Of a stretch of DNA of 40,483 nucleotides, positions 1 through 8,490 are shown one piece after another. The translations under genes were made by a program, and so were the position numbers. Each line of letters begins with the position of its first letter. The stretch's first letter is position 1. The notes under the pieces were generated by a model that was not told the origin of the DNA, did no database searches, and saw nothing but the letters and a program-made list of their open reading frames with translations. The DNA is from an uncultured Acetatifactor sp. (GTDB taxonomy: Bacteria; Bacillota; Clostridia; Lachnospirales; Lachnospiraceae), in contig CANPXL010000026.1 in the NCBI GenBank assembly GCA_947586055.1, positions 1 to 40,483 of the forward strand. Reading direction: 5' to 3'.

Positions 1-23
1 CATAAAGAAAAACTGTGTGATTG

Positions 24-52
24 GGAAGAGGTTTCGGCCTCTTCCTTTTATT
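24..52 (+). terminator. Rho-independent terminator of a gene left of the window
   Basis: A perfect 8-bp stem, GGAAGAGG (24-31) and CCTCTTCC (38-45), closes a 6-base loop and is followed by TTTTATTTT. The T tract is on the plus strand only, so this should end a plus-strand gene lying left of position 1. It would then also separate that gene from the convergent Tad operon, whose last gene stops at 200. Confidence 0.8.
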
Positions 53-95
53 TTGCCAACTATAATTTTACACTAACACATCCGTCGGCTCACCG

Positions 96-158
96 GCATT
101 TTCTATCCGCCCCGTAGCATTTCCCATCCGCTCTGCGGCATTTTCCCGCATTCGCCGC
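96..158. repeat. Three tandem imperfect 21-bp units
   Basis: Three consecutive 21-bp units start at 96, 117 and 138, each beginning GCATTT(T/C)C. A weaker partial unit precedes them. They lie in the gap between the terminator at 24-52 and the end of the FHA gene at 200. Read on the plus strand the period gives a seven-residue repeat, but this frame has no start codon after an in-frame stop at 63-65, so I treat the units as non-coding. No function is assigned. Confidence 0.55.
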
Positions 159-199
159 CTGTGAGACGCCGTTTCTGCCTGCAGCCAATTCTTCGGCGC

Positions 200-1321
200 T
201 TAACGAAAGTTCAGAACAACTCTGCCGCACTTTAGTTCGTCTCCGGCCTCCAGTTTTCTTTTTTCATAAGGCTGCAGGCGCAGACCGTTCTTGAATGTAC
301 CGTTAGTGGAATTAAGATCTTCCAGATAGTATTCCTTCCCTTCTCTTGTAATTCGGGCGTGCAGCCTGCTGACAGACGCATCTCCCAACACAATATCCGC
401 TTCCTCCTTTTTCTTGCCGAGGGTAACGACAGACTTCTCCAAAGCTGCAGCAAGTCTGTCGTCGGCCGTATAAAGTTTTCGCACCCGTTCCGTCTCTTCA
501 TGTTTTTCTTCAATATATACCGTGCGTCCGAACTCTTCTTCCTCATATAAGGATTCTTCCGCAACAGCATAACCATCCATCGCCCTTTGCATTTCCGCGG
601 AATAATTATCCCGCGGCTCACGTTCCCTGTGACGCCTGCTGTCAAATAATCCCCTGAGACCCTTTCTTTCTTCCCGCCGCCGGGTCAGGATGCTCTTTTC
701 GTCTTCATCCGGCCTTTCCTCCGGTACCGTCTCCTTTTCCTCCGGCCCACTGTCCGCATTCTGTTCGATTGTCCGCTCCAGCGCCTTCGCGTCTTCAAAG
801 ATCTGCTCCTGCAGGTATGTCTCTCCAACGTTCTCCAGCCGCTCATATATATGATAGACGCAGTCCGCCAATACCTCATCATTATAGTCGATATGATCCA
901 CCAGAAATTCCAACAGTCTAACAAAGCTGTTTTCCCCTTCATAATAAGGGAAATACAAAAAATAAAAGGAATTGCTCTCCAGATCCTGAAAGATCTGGTC
1001 CGGATACCAGACCACATTTTTTATATCGAGCAGAAAACGCCCCAGTTCCTGGCGGATCTGTTCCATACTCCACAAAAGATCCCTGACCCAATCCCTGCCG
1101 ATGCATCGGTTTCCGAAACGCTGCGCGGCATTCTGTTTTGAAGATATGTCGTAATATAAATAGGCCTTACCGTTCATATACCGCAACGTGCAGGGAAGCA
1201 GTCCCCGGATTCCGCCCCGGTTCAGAATACAGTATTGATACCTGTTTTCCTCCGGTTTGTTTTCCAGGCATATCCTCTCGTAATTTGCATTCAGATTTCT
1301 CAAATATTCCGTCTGAAACAT
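200..1321 (-). CDS. DUF6382/FHA-domain protein at the end of the Tad operon
   Basis: A 373-residue cytoplasmic protein. The N-terminal ~180 residues resemble the DUF6382 domain of Firmicute Tad loci. A charged linker (about 190-290, rich in E, D and R) leads to a C-terminal FHA domain (about 294-373). The FHA phosphothreonine-binding signature is complete: VSRLHA and LNSTNGTF are both present. FHA domains bind phospho-Thr peptides, so it probably docks a Ser/Thr-kinase-modified partner, perhaps a pilus assembly protein; this is inference. The frame stays open upstream to 1681, but the ATG at 1321 is preceded by GGAGG at ideal distance and the upstream part overlaps the TadE-like gene. It is the last gene of the operon. 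Confidence 0.85.
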   Translation of the reverse strand: MFQTEYLRNLNANYERICLENKPEENRYQYCILNRGGIRGLLPCTLRYMNGKAYLYYDISSKQNAAQRFGNRCIGRDWVRDLLWSMEQIRQELGRFLLDIKNVVWYPDQIFQDLESNSFYFLYFPYYEGENSFVRLLEFLVDHIDYNDEVLADCVYHIYERLENVGETYLQEQIFEDAKALERTIEQNADSGPEEKETVPEERPDEDEKSILTRRREERKGLRGLFDSRRHREREPRDNYSAEMQRAMDGYAVAEESLYEEEEFGRTVYIEEKHEETERVRKLYTADDRLAAALEKSVVTLGKKKEEADIVLGDASVSRLHARITREGKEYYLEDLNSTNGTFKNGLRLQPYEKRKLEAGDELKCGRVVLNFR

Positions 1322-1353
1322 AATACCTCCGTTTCTTTTTCCATTTTCATGAC

Positions 1354-1812
1354 TCATGACGTTTCCCCGGGCAGACCGTGAAGTTTTCTGTACTGCCGGA
1401 TATAAAATACCGGAGAGAGCCTGTCGGCGTTGCAGCCGGCTTCCGCCTTCCAGCGATGTTTCTGATTCAGGAAATTCCATCCCGGCACAGGAAAGACAAG
1501 TTCTCCCGCACCCACACAGGACAGCTTGTTCCGCTCCAGTCCGATCCGGACCTTTCCGAATTTCCATGCCGCATATTTCTCCCGGTAAATCTGTGCCGCC
1601 AGATTCTGAAGTTCTTTTTCGGCATTCCGCGCATCGTCTGCATTTTCCGCGATCACAGCCATACCCCGGACCAAAAGCCATCCCATATCCTGCTCCAGAA
1701 GACAGCGGTCATACTGGTAGCAGAACAGATAGATTCCCAGCAGCATGGCGCTCATCACCACGGGCAGCACCAGTGCGGCTTCCACCGTAAAATACGCATT
1801 TTTCTTTCTCAT
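1354..1812 (-). CDS. TadE-like pilus assembly protein
   Basis: A 152-residue protein with a short basic N-terminus (MRKKNAYFTVEAALVLPVVM) leading straight into one transmembrane helix (about 9-30). This is the TadE/TadG minor-pilin-like architecture: the E of TVEAA sits where the conserved Glu of type IV prepilins lies. The remaining ~120 residues should be extracytoplasmic. It probably acts as a pseudopilin or membrane anchor in Tad pilus assembly and may be cleaved by one of the two prepilin peptidases in the operon. The ATG follows GGGGAG at suitable spacing. It lies between the second peptidase (18 bp upstream) and the FHA gene (32 bp downstream). Confidence 0.85.
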   Translation of the reverse strand: MRKKNAYFTVEAALVLPVVMSAMLLGIYLFCYQYDRCLLEQDMGWLLVRGMAVIAENADDARNAEKELQNLAAQIYREKYAAWKFGKVRIGLERNKLSCVGAGELVFPVPGWNFLNQKHRWKAEAGCNADRLSPVFYIRQYRKLHGLPGETS

Positions 1813-1830
1813 TTTAGCTCCCCGCCTTTT

Positions 1831-2265
1831 CTATCCCGCAAATCCTGCCGCTGCCTGGACAAGATATCCCGCACATAAAAACGGCAGATAGGGCAGCCTC
1901 GTATTTTTCCTGATCTTTTTCAATATCAGCAGCGGCAGAGACACCGCCAGGATCAGAAACATGCTGCATGCGAAACTGAAAGCACACCCACGCGGCCCCG
2001 CCAAAGGCCCCAATGCAGCCAGCACCGCCCCGTCCGCCCACCCGGCCTGCCCCGTAAGAACGACAACCGCCATCATTGCGGCTCCGGGCGCCATGCTCCG
2101 CAGCAATTCTCCGCTTCCCGCCGTCCCCTGACGCGCTGAGACAACCGCCGCCACGGCTGCCGCTGCCGCTCCCGGCACGATCATCCAGATTGGCACATGT
2201 CTTTCCCTGATGTCCAAGACCGCCATTGCCAAAAGCCAAAGAGCCGTAAAAACAAATTTCCACAT
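1831..2265 (-). CDS. Second A24-type prepilin peptidase, variant active site
   Basis: A 144-residue polytopic membrane protein of the prepilin peptidase (A24, CpaA/TadV) type. The first catalytic Asp is in AVLDIRERHVPIW (about residue 18), with the usual basic residues and Pro after it. The second should lie in a GxGD motif; here the sequence reads GWADG, so Asp is kept but the preceding Gly is Ala. Several hydrophobic helices rich in Ala and Gly follow. The operon encodes another A24 peptidase with a canonical GAGD at 9519-10034. This copy sits between two pilin-like genes, so it may be dedicated to TadE-type substrates; this is inference. The ATG is preceded by GGAGG and AAGG. Confidence 0.8.
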   Translation of the reverse strand: MWKFVFTALWLLAMAVLDIRERHVPIWMIVPGAAAAAVAAVVSARQGTAGSGELLRSMAPGAAMMAVVVLTGQAGWADGAVLAALGPLAGPRGCAFSFACSMFLILAVSLPLLILKKIRKNTRLPYLPFLCAGYLVQAAAGFAG

Positions 2266-2294
2266 AAACCTTTTCCTCCGTTCACTCTTTCATC

Positions 2295-3254
2295 CTATCC
2301 GCATCTGCTGCATGCCCTGTACTGCTCCGCACTGCTTCTCGGCACAGAATACACGGTTCTTTTCAGTCCCGGACATTCGGCGGATGCATGATAACAATTT
2401 CCTTCTTCTGTGATAAAAAAATTTTGCTCCGACAACCCAGGCGTACATTTTTCACAGGGATCATATTTTCCCCCGTCTCTGTTTCTGGCATCTCCGACCT
2501 CTGAAGCCGCAATCTCCCGGACACTTAATTTCAGATGGGTGCAGTTTCGGTCTTCGTGATACACCTCGCCGTTTTCCGCGACATAGACCACATCCACCTC
2601 GTTCAGCGCCTTTTCCGGATCCGGCGCGATCTCATATCCCGTCCACAGGCGGATAAAACAGCGGTTTGTCATGAAAAAGGCAGAGAAAGCCGACAAACTG
2701 CCGAAAGGCGCCGCTTTATACGTCACGGTCACATCCATCTCATCGTCGGAACAAAAAGCGGATCCGTTCCATAGGCTGATCCCGTCGGCTCCGTTCTTCA
2801 CAGGCGCATGATTCAGATAGTCCTTTCCCAAGTCGTCCATCAGACTGTTTTTCAGATATCCCCATGAAAATACCGCTGCCAGACCGCCGTCCCCCGCCGC
2901 ATATCCGTAAACCGCCATTTTCCCGCAGGTATCCCAAAGAGCAAGCTGCAGGTTTCCGTGAAGCCGTATCAGTTCAATGGCACATCCCAGATTTAAAAGG
3001 AAACAGAGAAACAAAGGCATGACCACGGCCGCTTCCACCGTCATACCCGCCCCTGCCCTGCGTCTGTAGAAGGCAGGCGGAGATATCCTCTCTATGACGC
3101 GGCTTTGGGAAGTCGTGCGGCCGATTCTGCCGCAGATCCTGTTTACGGAACTCTGGGCAAAGTTCCGGGAAAATTTCTGATTGGTCGGAGAAGGTTTCTT
3201 TTTTATGACAGTTGTTGACAGTTTCTGTTTTTTCCCGCCCCATAGAAAGGACAT
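2295..3254 (-). CDS. Pilin-like membrane protein with two C-terminal Cys (Ada-like) motifs
   Basis: A 319-residue protein. Residues 1-70 are strongly basic and would be cytoplasmic. A TadE-type hydrophobic segment (GMTVEAAVVMPLFLCFLLNLG) starts near residue 70. The rest should lie outside the membrane. The last ~90 residues hold two related motifs: EVYHEDRNCTHLK then PCEKC, and NCYHASAECPGLK then ACSRC. This YH-x(n)-C-x2-LK...C-x2-C pattern resembles the Ada-type zinc-binding fold, so two metal-binding or disulfide modules seem likely. Function is unknown; it may be a minor pilin or tip protein. The start at 3254 follows GGAGGTG, but a 70-residue leader is long for a prepilin, so a start nearer the hydrophobic segment is possible. 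Confidence 0.75.
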   Translation of the reverse strand: MSFLWGGKKQKLSTTVIKKKPSPTNQKFSRNFAQSSVNRICGRIGRTTSQSRVIERISPPAFYRRRAGAGMTVEAAVVMPLFLCFLLNLGCAIELIRLHGNLQLALWDTCGKMAVYGYAAGDGGLAAVFSWGYLKNSLMDDLGKDYLNHAPVKNGADGISLWNGSAFCSDDEMDVTVTYKAAPFGSLSAFSAFFMTNRCFIRLWTGYEIAPDPEKALNEVDVVYVAENGEVYHEDRNCTHLKLSVREIAASEVGDARNRDGGKYDPCEKCTPGLSEQNFFITEEGNCYHASAECPGLKRTVYSVPRSSAEQYRACSRCG

Positions 3255-3274
3255 CTCCGCTCACCTCCTTTCTT

Positions 3275-4717
3275 TTAAAAATAAAATCCTTTTCGTTCTG
3301 TCCGGTATTCATATCCGTAGGCGCTGCTGATCCTGATGTCAAAGCTGACGCGGTCATAACAGCCGTCCAGACGGAACGCTTCGTTTCCCGCTGTCATCCT
3401 GATATCCGATTCCACCATATCCATTGCCCGCCCCGTCAGTCTGTCGAGATCCGTCAGGGTCATAAATACCCTCAGATAGTCTTCGTAGCTCAAGCCGGTT
3501 CCTCCCGAAGAACTGTCTCCCAGATTTCCGGAGAGCGCGGCCGTAAGTCCGTAATGCCAGCTTGTCTCATCCTTCATCAGCGGAATCCGTCCCCCGGAAA
3601 AAAGCGTTTTCACGTCATAAACGCTCTCCGCATAGGCCCAGCCCAGTATGATCGCGGTTTTCAACACCGGCGTCAAAGCCGGCAGCCCGAGCGCGGCGCT
3701 GGCTGCCCCGGCGGCCAATTCCGCCTCGGCGCATTTTACTGGATCATTCCAGAGAAAAATGGCGTTGGCAGTCTCCCGGACGGCACAGATACGATCCGCC
3801 ACACTCCGCAGATTATCCGTGTCGTTTTCCTTTCCTGCGATCAGATACTCAATCTGGTAATGAAGCGCCTGCTTTCCCGCATCGTTTCCGTATCTGCCCA
3901 TATAACGCAGCAGATACTCCTGAAACAACAGACGCTCCGAAAGATCGTCCAGCCAGCCCGCCTTTTCCACGGCCAGATTCCCGCGGCTGACTTTTCCCTG
4001 CAGCATGCGCTGATAAACCAGTCCGGAAAGCGGCAGGGTATTCCGGGAAAGTCTGCTTTCATCTTCCACCACCAGCTTCAGGATTCCCAGCCTTTTTGAT
4101 TTTTCCAGAACCTCTGTGGGATTTTCCACACCCTTATGCAATTCTCCGTCTTCATCCTCATATTCATATTCCTGAATATACCGGTCCACCTCTTCTTTTT
4201 CCCGGTCGATCCCCCCGGCGTCCAGGCCGTTAATTTCCACCGCTTCCATCCATTCCGACAGTTCGTTCAGGGCGGACAGGCCGATATCGTCCTTCACCGC
4301 TTCGACCGCTCTCCTGCGAAATACCGCCCCTCCTTCGTCTGTCAGAACCGACATTTCCGTCATTTTTACGCCGTCCAGACGCAGCTTCAGAAAATCCCTG
4401 ACATTGGGAAGCGCCCCAATGCCTTCGGGAGGCGTCAGATTCTGATTCAAATAATAAATCAGCCGTTTTTCTGTGTTTTGGGATCCGGATGATGTGGTCC
4501 CGTAGGAGGAATCGATCGCAAACAGGTTGTACTGTTCCAAAAGCTGGCGGTGATATTCTGCAAGAACGCTCTGAATTCCCATATCCGCTGCGCACGATGC
4601 CTCCAGCGCGGCGCCGCCGCGCCGCGCCCCTTCGATCAGCGTCAGGCACAGCGTCAGCACCACGGCGATACACAGAGAGAGAAACACCGTCAGATACCCG
4701 TTCTGCTCTTTTTTCAT
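3275..4717 (-). CDS. DUF5702-like Tad-locus surface protein
   Basis: A 480-residue protein with a short N-terminus (MKKEQNGYLTVFLSLCIAV) running into one transmembrane helix ending at about residue 30. The remaining ~450 residues are predicted extracytoplasmic and largely helical. This matches the DUF5702 proteins found in clostridial Tad loci, recognised from memory of the family. The start resembles TadG-type proteins, which anchor or stabilise the pilus, but no catalytic motif is visible. Its ATG overlaps the stop codon of the upstream pilin gene (ATGA, 4714-4717), so the two are probably translationally coupled. Confidence 0.75.
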   Translation of the reverse strand: MKKEQNGYLTVFLSLCIAVVLTLCLTLIEGARRGGAALEASCAADMGIQSVLAEYHRQLLEQYNLFAIDSSYGTTSSGSQNTEKRLIYYLNQNLTPPEGIGALPNVRDFLKLRLDGVKMTEMSVLTDEGGAVFRRRAVEAVKDDIGLSALNELSEWMEAVEINGLDAGGIDREKEEVDRYIQEYEYEDEDGELHKGVENPTEVLEKSKRLGILKLVVEDESRLSRNTLPLSGLVYQRMLQGKVSRGNLAVEKAGWLDDLSERLLFQEYLLRYMGRYGNDAGKQALHYQIEYLIAGKENDTDNLRSVADRICAVRETANAIFLWNDPVKCAEAELAAGAASAALGLPALTPVLKTAIILGWAYAESVYDVKTLFSGGRIPLMKDETSWHYGLTAALSGNLGDSSSGGTGLSYEDYLRVFMTLTDLDRLTGRAMDMVESDIRMTAGNEAFRLDGCYDRVSFDIRISSAYGYEYRTERKGFYF

Positions 4718-4899
4718 ATTTTGTTCGTCTGAGACGTGATCTTGCTAAAGAGGTTGTTTACGATCTTTGTGAGCTGATCCTTGAAGATAATGACCAGTCC
4801 CACCAGAACCACAATGATCAGGATGACTTCCACCGTACCCATGCCGTCCTCCTCTCTCACAAACTGTTTCCATGTCTTGAGTTCTTCTGATCTTTCCAT
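4714..4899 (-). CDS. Flp1-like type IVc pilin
   Basis: A 61-residue protein with a charged leader (MERSEELKTWKQFVREEDG) and a hydrophobic helix starting MGTVEVILIIVVLVGLVII. The Gly before the hydrophobic segment and the Glu five residues into it (G/MGTVE) match the prepilin peptidase site. The size and short hydrophilic tail are typical of Flp1-like major pilins. After processing, the mature subunit would be about 42 residues. A 125-bp spacer with tandem repeats (4922-4987) separates it from tadC, unlike the tight spacing elsewhere, so it may have extra transcriptional or RNA-level control for high expression. The ATG is preceded by AAGGAAGGA. Confidence 0.9.
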   Translation of the reverse strand: MERSEELKTWKQFVREEDGMGTVEVILIIVVLVGLVIIFKDQLTKIVNNLFSKITSQTNKI

Positions 4900-4921
4900 C
4901 TTTTCTGTCCTTCCTTTCCTT

Positions 4922-4987
4922 ATTGGATGTATTGTATTATTAAATGTATTGTATTGATTGGATATACCGTATTGAATGTACCGTCGC
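4922..4987. repeat. About four 17-bp direct repeats upstream of the pilin gene
   Basis: Two near-identical 17-bp units (4922-4938 and 4939-4955) differ at two positions. A third (4957-4973) matches 14 of 17 positions, and a fourth, overlapping and diverged, follows at 4971-4987. The nonamer ATGTACCGT occurs at 4976-4984 and again at 5005-5013. The block fills the only sizeable gap inside the Tad operon, directly before the Flp1-like pilin start at 4899. It is AT-rich and could hold an internal promoter, operator array or mRNA stability element. Confidence 0.6.
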
Positions 4988-5024
4988 GGGCGCTGTTTGC
5001 CCCCATGTACCGTTTGCGACGTAA

Positions 5025-6512
5025 TTACATGGTCGAAAACGCAGGCGCCATGATCATTACCATCACCACCGCCAGCATAATGACCATGGGAATCAGCAGT
5101 TTTGTACCCGCTTCCTCTCCCAGTCTCCTGCTCTGCATCAGCTTTTCTTCCCCGGCTTTTTCAGCTTCTTCCCGCAGGCGTTCCAGCAGGGTGCTGCTGC
5201 CCCGCTTCAGATTCTGTACCAGAAGCGCGCTGAGCCTGACGTATTCCTGCCGGCCCGTCCTTCTGCCAAAGTGTTCGTAGGCCGCCCCTTCGGAGACGCC
5301 GGCCTTCAGCTCGCGACAGGTATAAACCATCTCTTCATACGCCGGATGGGCTCCTGTCATGCCGCCCCCCTTTTTCTCATAGTCGGAGGCAATTTTCAAA
5401 AAGGCGCTGCGCACCGTCATGCCGGCCCCCACATATAATGTCAGTCTGTGTACCACATCTGGGTATTCCCGCTGCAGGGACTTTTTTCTTTTTTCCAGTT
5501 TCTGATGAAGGTCTCTGTCGGACAGCAGGTATACCAGCACCGCTACGACCAGCGCCGCAATCCAGAGCAGGATACTGTTGTCTTTCACCTTCTGACTCCA
5601 GCTTATCGGCCGGTCCTCCCATTGTCCGGGCAGAAACCATGTATCCTCTCCGCGGCCCTGTTCCTCGGACACTGTCAGATACTCTTCCAAAGTCCTGCGC
5701 TGCCGTTCCCGGGGCGTCATTTGCGGCGGAACCAGCGTGACTCGGATACACATCTCCTCTATAAAATCCTGGCAGGAGATTTTCGCTCTGAGATCCGTTT
5801 CTGTCTGTTCCGTAACCGCGCCGACCGCACCGTCGCTTCCCAGCACATCCGGTCTGTCGCTCTCCCACTCCACCTGAAAGGGAAAACCGTCATAGCTTTC
5901 CTGCAGAACCAGATCTTCGGTCACCCGCTGCAGATTTTCGTTTTCCCCTTTGATCCACTCCGGGAGTCTGTCCTCAAATTCTTTCCACAGCGTCTCCAGT
6001 TCCTCGTCCGTAAGCAGTCTGGGATGCAGATTTACCGTAAATTCCTGGCTGTAATCTCCCAGATCCGCCGTCACCTGAATTTCCCTTTCCCCGTCCAGAT
6101 AATTTCCCCTCGGAATGCCGCCGTCCTCCTGCAGCAGCAGATCTTTTCCGGCCGCTGCTTTCGCTGCCGCGCCGAACAAAAATCCCACGAACAGAATGAC
6201 CAGCGTAAGCGACAGTTTTTTCACATAATATTCCGTCCTGATCCACGGTATGTTCTCCCCCGGATGCAGCTGCACCAGATCGCTTTCCACCTGTCTGGAT
6301 GCGAACAGCGGAAGCTTCCGGACGCACGCCTGCTTATAGAGAAACATTGCGGCTCTGCGGAAGGGGGATTCTCCTTTGTCTCGTTTCCTGTTCTGTTCCT
6401 TTTTCAGTCCCTTCTTCTGTTCCTTTTTCTGTTCCTTTTTCGTTTCTTTTTTCTGAGTTTTTTTCGCTTCCTCCCTCTGTCCCTCTTCCCGTTCCTTCTT
6501 TCCTGTTCTCAT
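5025..6512 (-). CDS. TadC-like platform protein with an inserted Ig-like domain
   Basis: A 495-residue inner-membrane platform protein. Residues 1-50 form a Lys/Glu/Gln-rich tail with repeated KKEQ units. A transmembrane helix lies at about 100-121 and another at about 315-335. The T2SSF (GspF-like) domain follows at about 345-470, and a final helix ends the protein. The ~190 residues between the first two helices should be extracytoplasmic; VEWESDRPDVLGSDGAV and a following strand-rich segment resemble atrophied bacterial Ig domains. This insert is unusual for TadC. The ATG at 6512 follows GGAGGTG. A longer reading to 6566 would overlap the TadB-like gene and lacks a better site. It pairs with the TadB-like protein to anchor the CpaF motor. 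Confidence 0.8.
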   Translation of the reverse strand: MRTGKKEREEGQREEAKKTQKKETKKEQKKEQKKGLKKEQNRKRDKGESPFRRAAMFLYKQACVRKLPLFASRQVESDLVQLHPGENIPWIRTEYYVKKLSLTLVILFVGFLFGAAAKAAAGKDLLLQEDGGIPRGNYLDGEREIQVTADLGDYSQEFTVNLHPRLLTDEELETLWKEFEDRLPEWIKGENENLQRVTEDLVLQESYDGFPFQVEWESDRPDVLGSDGAVGAVTEQTETDLRAKISCQDFIEEMCIRVTLVPPQMTPRERQRRTLEEYLTVSEEQGRGEDTWFLPGQWEDRPISWSQKVKDNSILLWIAALVVAVLVYLLSDRDLHQKLEKRKKSLQREYPDVVHRLTLYVGAGMTVRSAFLKIASDYEKKGGGMTGAHPAYEEMVYTCRELKAGVSEGAAYEHFGRRTGRQEYVRLSALLVQNLKRGSSTLLERLREEAEKAGEEKLMQSRRLGEEAGTKLLIPMVIMLAVVMVMIMAPAFSTM

Positions 6513-6517
6513 GTTTC

Positions 6518-7285
6518 TCACACCTCCGCCGTCATTTGTTCCATGACGCGCTCCCCCAGCAGACACGCGCCCAGATACGCCGCCAGACAGCCCGACATCA
6601 GCGCGATACCCGCGGGGCTGTGATACAGCATGTCGAAATAACCCGGATTTCCTAAACTGATGTAAGCCAGAATGCCAAACGGCATTCCTTTCATGATATT
6701 CAGTTCCATTCTTTTCCCCGACAGAAGCATTCCAAGCTCCATGCGAAGCTCGATCTGTTTTCCGATCAAGGCCGCCGAGCTCCTGATAATCGCCGCCATG
6801 TTTCCGCCGTTTCGCTTGGCAAGAGAAAAGATCTGCGCAAACTGACGGATCTCTTCGCAGCCGCTCCTTGCCGCAAGATCCTGCAGAAGTTCTTCGAGGG
6901 TGATATTGATTTGAAGCCCTCTGCGGAGAATGTCAAGCTCCCTGCAGATCGGTGCGTCATCGCCAAACATCATCTTCATGTCCCTTCCGCATTCCAAAAA
7001 GGCGTTTTCCGCAGAATAACCGGCCTGAAGCAGGGTTGCCGCCGACAGGATGCATTCCCTGAACTGCGCGGCCATCTCCTCCCTGCAACGCTCCGCCCTT
7101 CTCTTTCGGATCCCGCGGTAACAGAAAACTCCCACGGGGGAGAGCGCGGGAAGGGCCCAGATACTGCGGTAAAAGAAAAATGAGAACACCCCCGTGATCC
7201 CGGCAGACAAAAGGACTGCGGCTGCCCGTTCCCCTTTTTTCCAGCGGTATTCACAATACTCCCGCCGCCCTGAGTTTATTTTCAT
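6518..7285 (-). CDS. TadB-like type II secretion system F-family protein
   Basis: A 255-residue membrane protein. Two hydrophobic segments (about 20-60) precede a cytoplasmic GspF-type domain (about 70-200), which contains AATLLQAGYSAENAF and FAQIFSLAKRNGGNM, both typical of TadB/TadC. C-terminal helices follow (about 205-250). Such proteins form the inner-membrane platform driven by CpaF. It is rather short for TadB and lacks a large N-terminal domain. The ATG at 7285 is chosen because GGAG lies 11 bases upstream; it overlaps the end of cpaF by 35 bp. The next gene, tadC, starts 5 bp after its stop. Confidence 0.85.
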   Translation of the reverse strand: MKINSGRREYCEYRWKKGERAAAVLLSAGITGVFSFFFYRSIWALPALSPVGVFCYRGIRKRRAERCREEMAAQFRECILSAATLLQAGYSAENAFLECGRDMKMMFGDDAPICRELDILRRGLQINITLEELLQDLAARSGCEEIRQFAQIFSLAKRNGGNMAAIIRSSAALIGKQIELRMELGMLLSGKRMELNIMKGMPFGILAYISLGNPGYFDMLYHSPAGIALMSGCLAAYLGACLLGERVMEQMTAEV

Positions 7286-8468
7286 GCAGCAGCGCTCCTT
7301 TCTTTCTGAGCATTCCCAGAATCCCTCCCCCTTCGTCCTCCCCGGTCTCTTCAAACCGATACAGCGGATTCAGACGGATTTCATTGTTTTCCACCCCCGC
7401 AATCTCCGCAATTTCCAACACTCTTCTGGATTTGTCCCGCAGCCGTCCCAGATGCACGATGATGTCCACGCCGGAAGCAATCTGCTGCCGGATGGCGGCC
7501 AGCGGCAGTTCCATGCCCATCAGCACCATGTTTTCCAGACGGGACAGCATGTCTTTGGCGCTGTTTGCGTGACCTGTGGACATGCTTCCGTCATGTCCCG
7601 TGTTCAGGCACTGCAGCATGTCAATGGCCTCCGCCCCTCTCACTTCACCCACAATGATTCGATCCGGACGCATTCTCAGAGAGGAACGGATCAGTTCCCG
7701 TATCGTGATCTCACCGCAGCCTTCCACATTGCTGTTACGAGTCTCCAGCCGAACCAGATTGCTCAGCCCCTGAAGCTGCAGCTCGGCGCTGTCTTCAATG
7801 GTAATTACCCGCTCGTCGGCGGGAATGTAACCGGACAACACGTTCAGAAAAGTGGTTTTCCCGCTGCCGGTGCCCCCGCTGATCAGAATGTTGTACTTTG
7901 CCTTTACAAGCTTTTCCAGAAATTCCGCGGTCTCCTGTGTCAGCGAATTGTACTGCAGCAGCCTGTCCATGGTGACGGGTTTGTCGGGAAACCGCCGGAT
8001 GGTCACGATGGGGCCGTTTAAGGCCACCGGATTCATCACGATATTCACCCGGGATCCGTTCGGCAGTCTCGCGTCCACAATGGGAGACGCCTCGTTCACA
8101 ACCCGGTTGCACCCCGCTACGATCTGCTGGATCACATCCTGCAGTTTTTCCGCGGACTCAAAGCCGGCGTCCAGTTTTCTGAGTCTGCCCTCCTGTTCCA
8201 CAAAGATATGATCCTTTCCGTTGATCATGATTTCCGTGACCGAACTGTCCTCCACAAAAATCTGCAGAATATCCAGTCTCCTGAGGGAGTCAAAAAGCTC
8301 CTTTTTCAGTTTTCTTCTCACCGCTACCGGACAGGTTGCAAGACGTTCCTGTTCCAGAATCACTTCGTCTATCGTCTCCTCGACCTCCTGATCGGAAAGG
8401 TCTTTTCCGTAATCCATTTTTTCCTGAACCACCATCCTCAGCTCCTGTTTCAGCTGCGTATAGTCCAT
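7251..8468 (-). CDS. cpaF: CpaF/TadA-type secretion ATPase
   Basis: A 405-residue hexameric ATPase that powers Tad pilus extension, and probably retraction, at the cytoplasmic face. The N-terminal domain (1-160) includes the CpaF-typical [18 protein letters not shown]. Walker A is GGTGSGKT (198-205). The Asp-box and Walker B region read [10 protein letters not shown] and RIIVGEVRG. The His box reads [14 protein letters not shown]. All catalytic elements look intact. The ATG at 8468 follows GGAGG eight bases upstream; a longer frame to 8507 is less likely. It starts 22 bp after the TadZ-like gene and overlaps the TadB-like gene. Confidence 0.95.
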   Translation of the reverse strand: MDYTQLKQELRMVVQEKMDYGKDLSDQEVEETIDEVILEQERLATCPVAVRRKLKKELFDSLRRLDILQIFVEDSSVTEIMINGKDHIFVEQEGRLRKLDAGFESAEKLQDVIQQIVAGCNRVVNEASPIVDARLPNGSRVNIVMNPVALNGPIVTIRRFPDKPVTMDRLLQYNSLTQETAEFLEKLVKAKYNILISGGTGSGKTTFLNVLSGYIPADERVITIEDSAELQLQGLSNLVRLETRNSNVEGCGEITIRELIRSSLRMRPDRIIVGEVRGAEAIDMLQCLNTGHDGSMSTGHANSAKDMLSRLENMVLMGMELPLAAIRQQIASGVDIIVHLGRLRDKSRRVLEIAEIAGVENNEIRLNPLYRFEETGEDEGGGILGMLRKKGALLHENKLRAAGVL

Positions 8469-8490
8469 CTGAAGTTCCTCCTTTTCCGAA

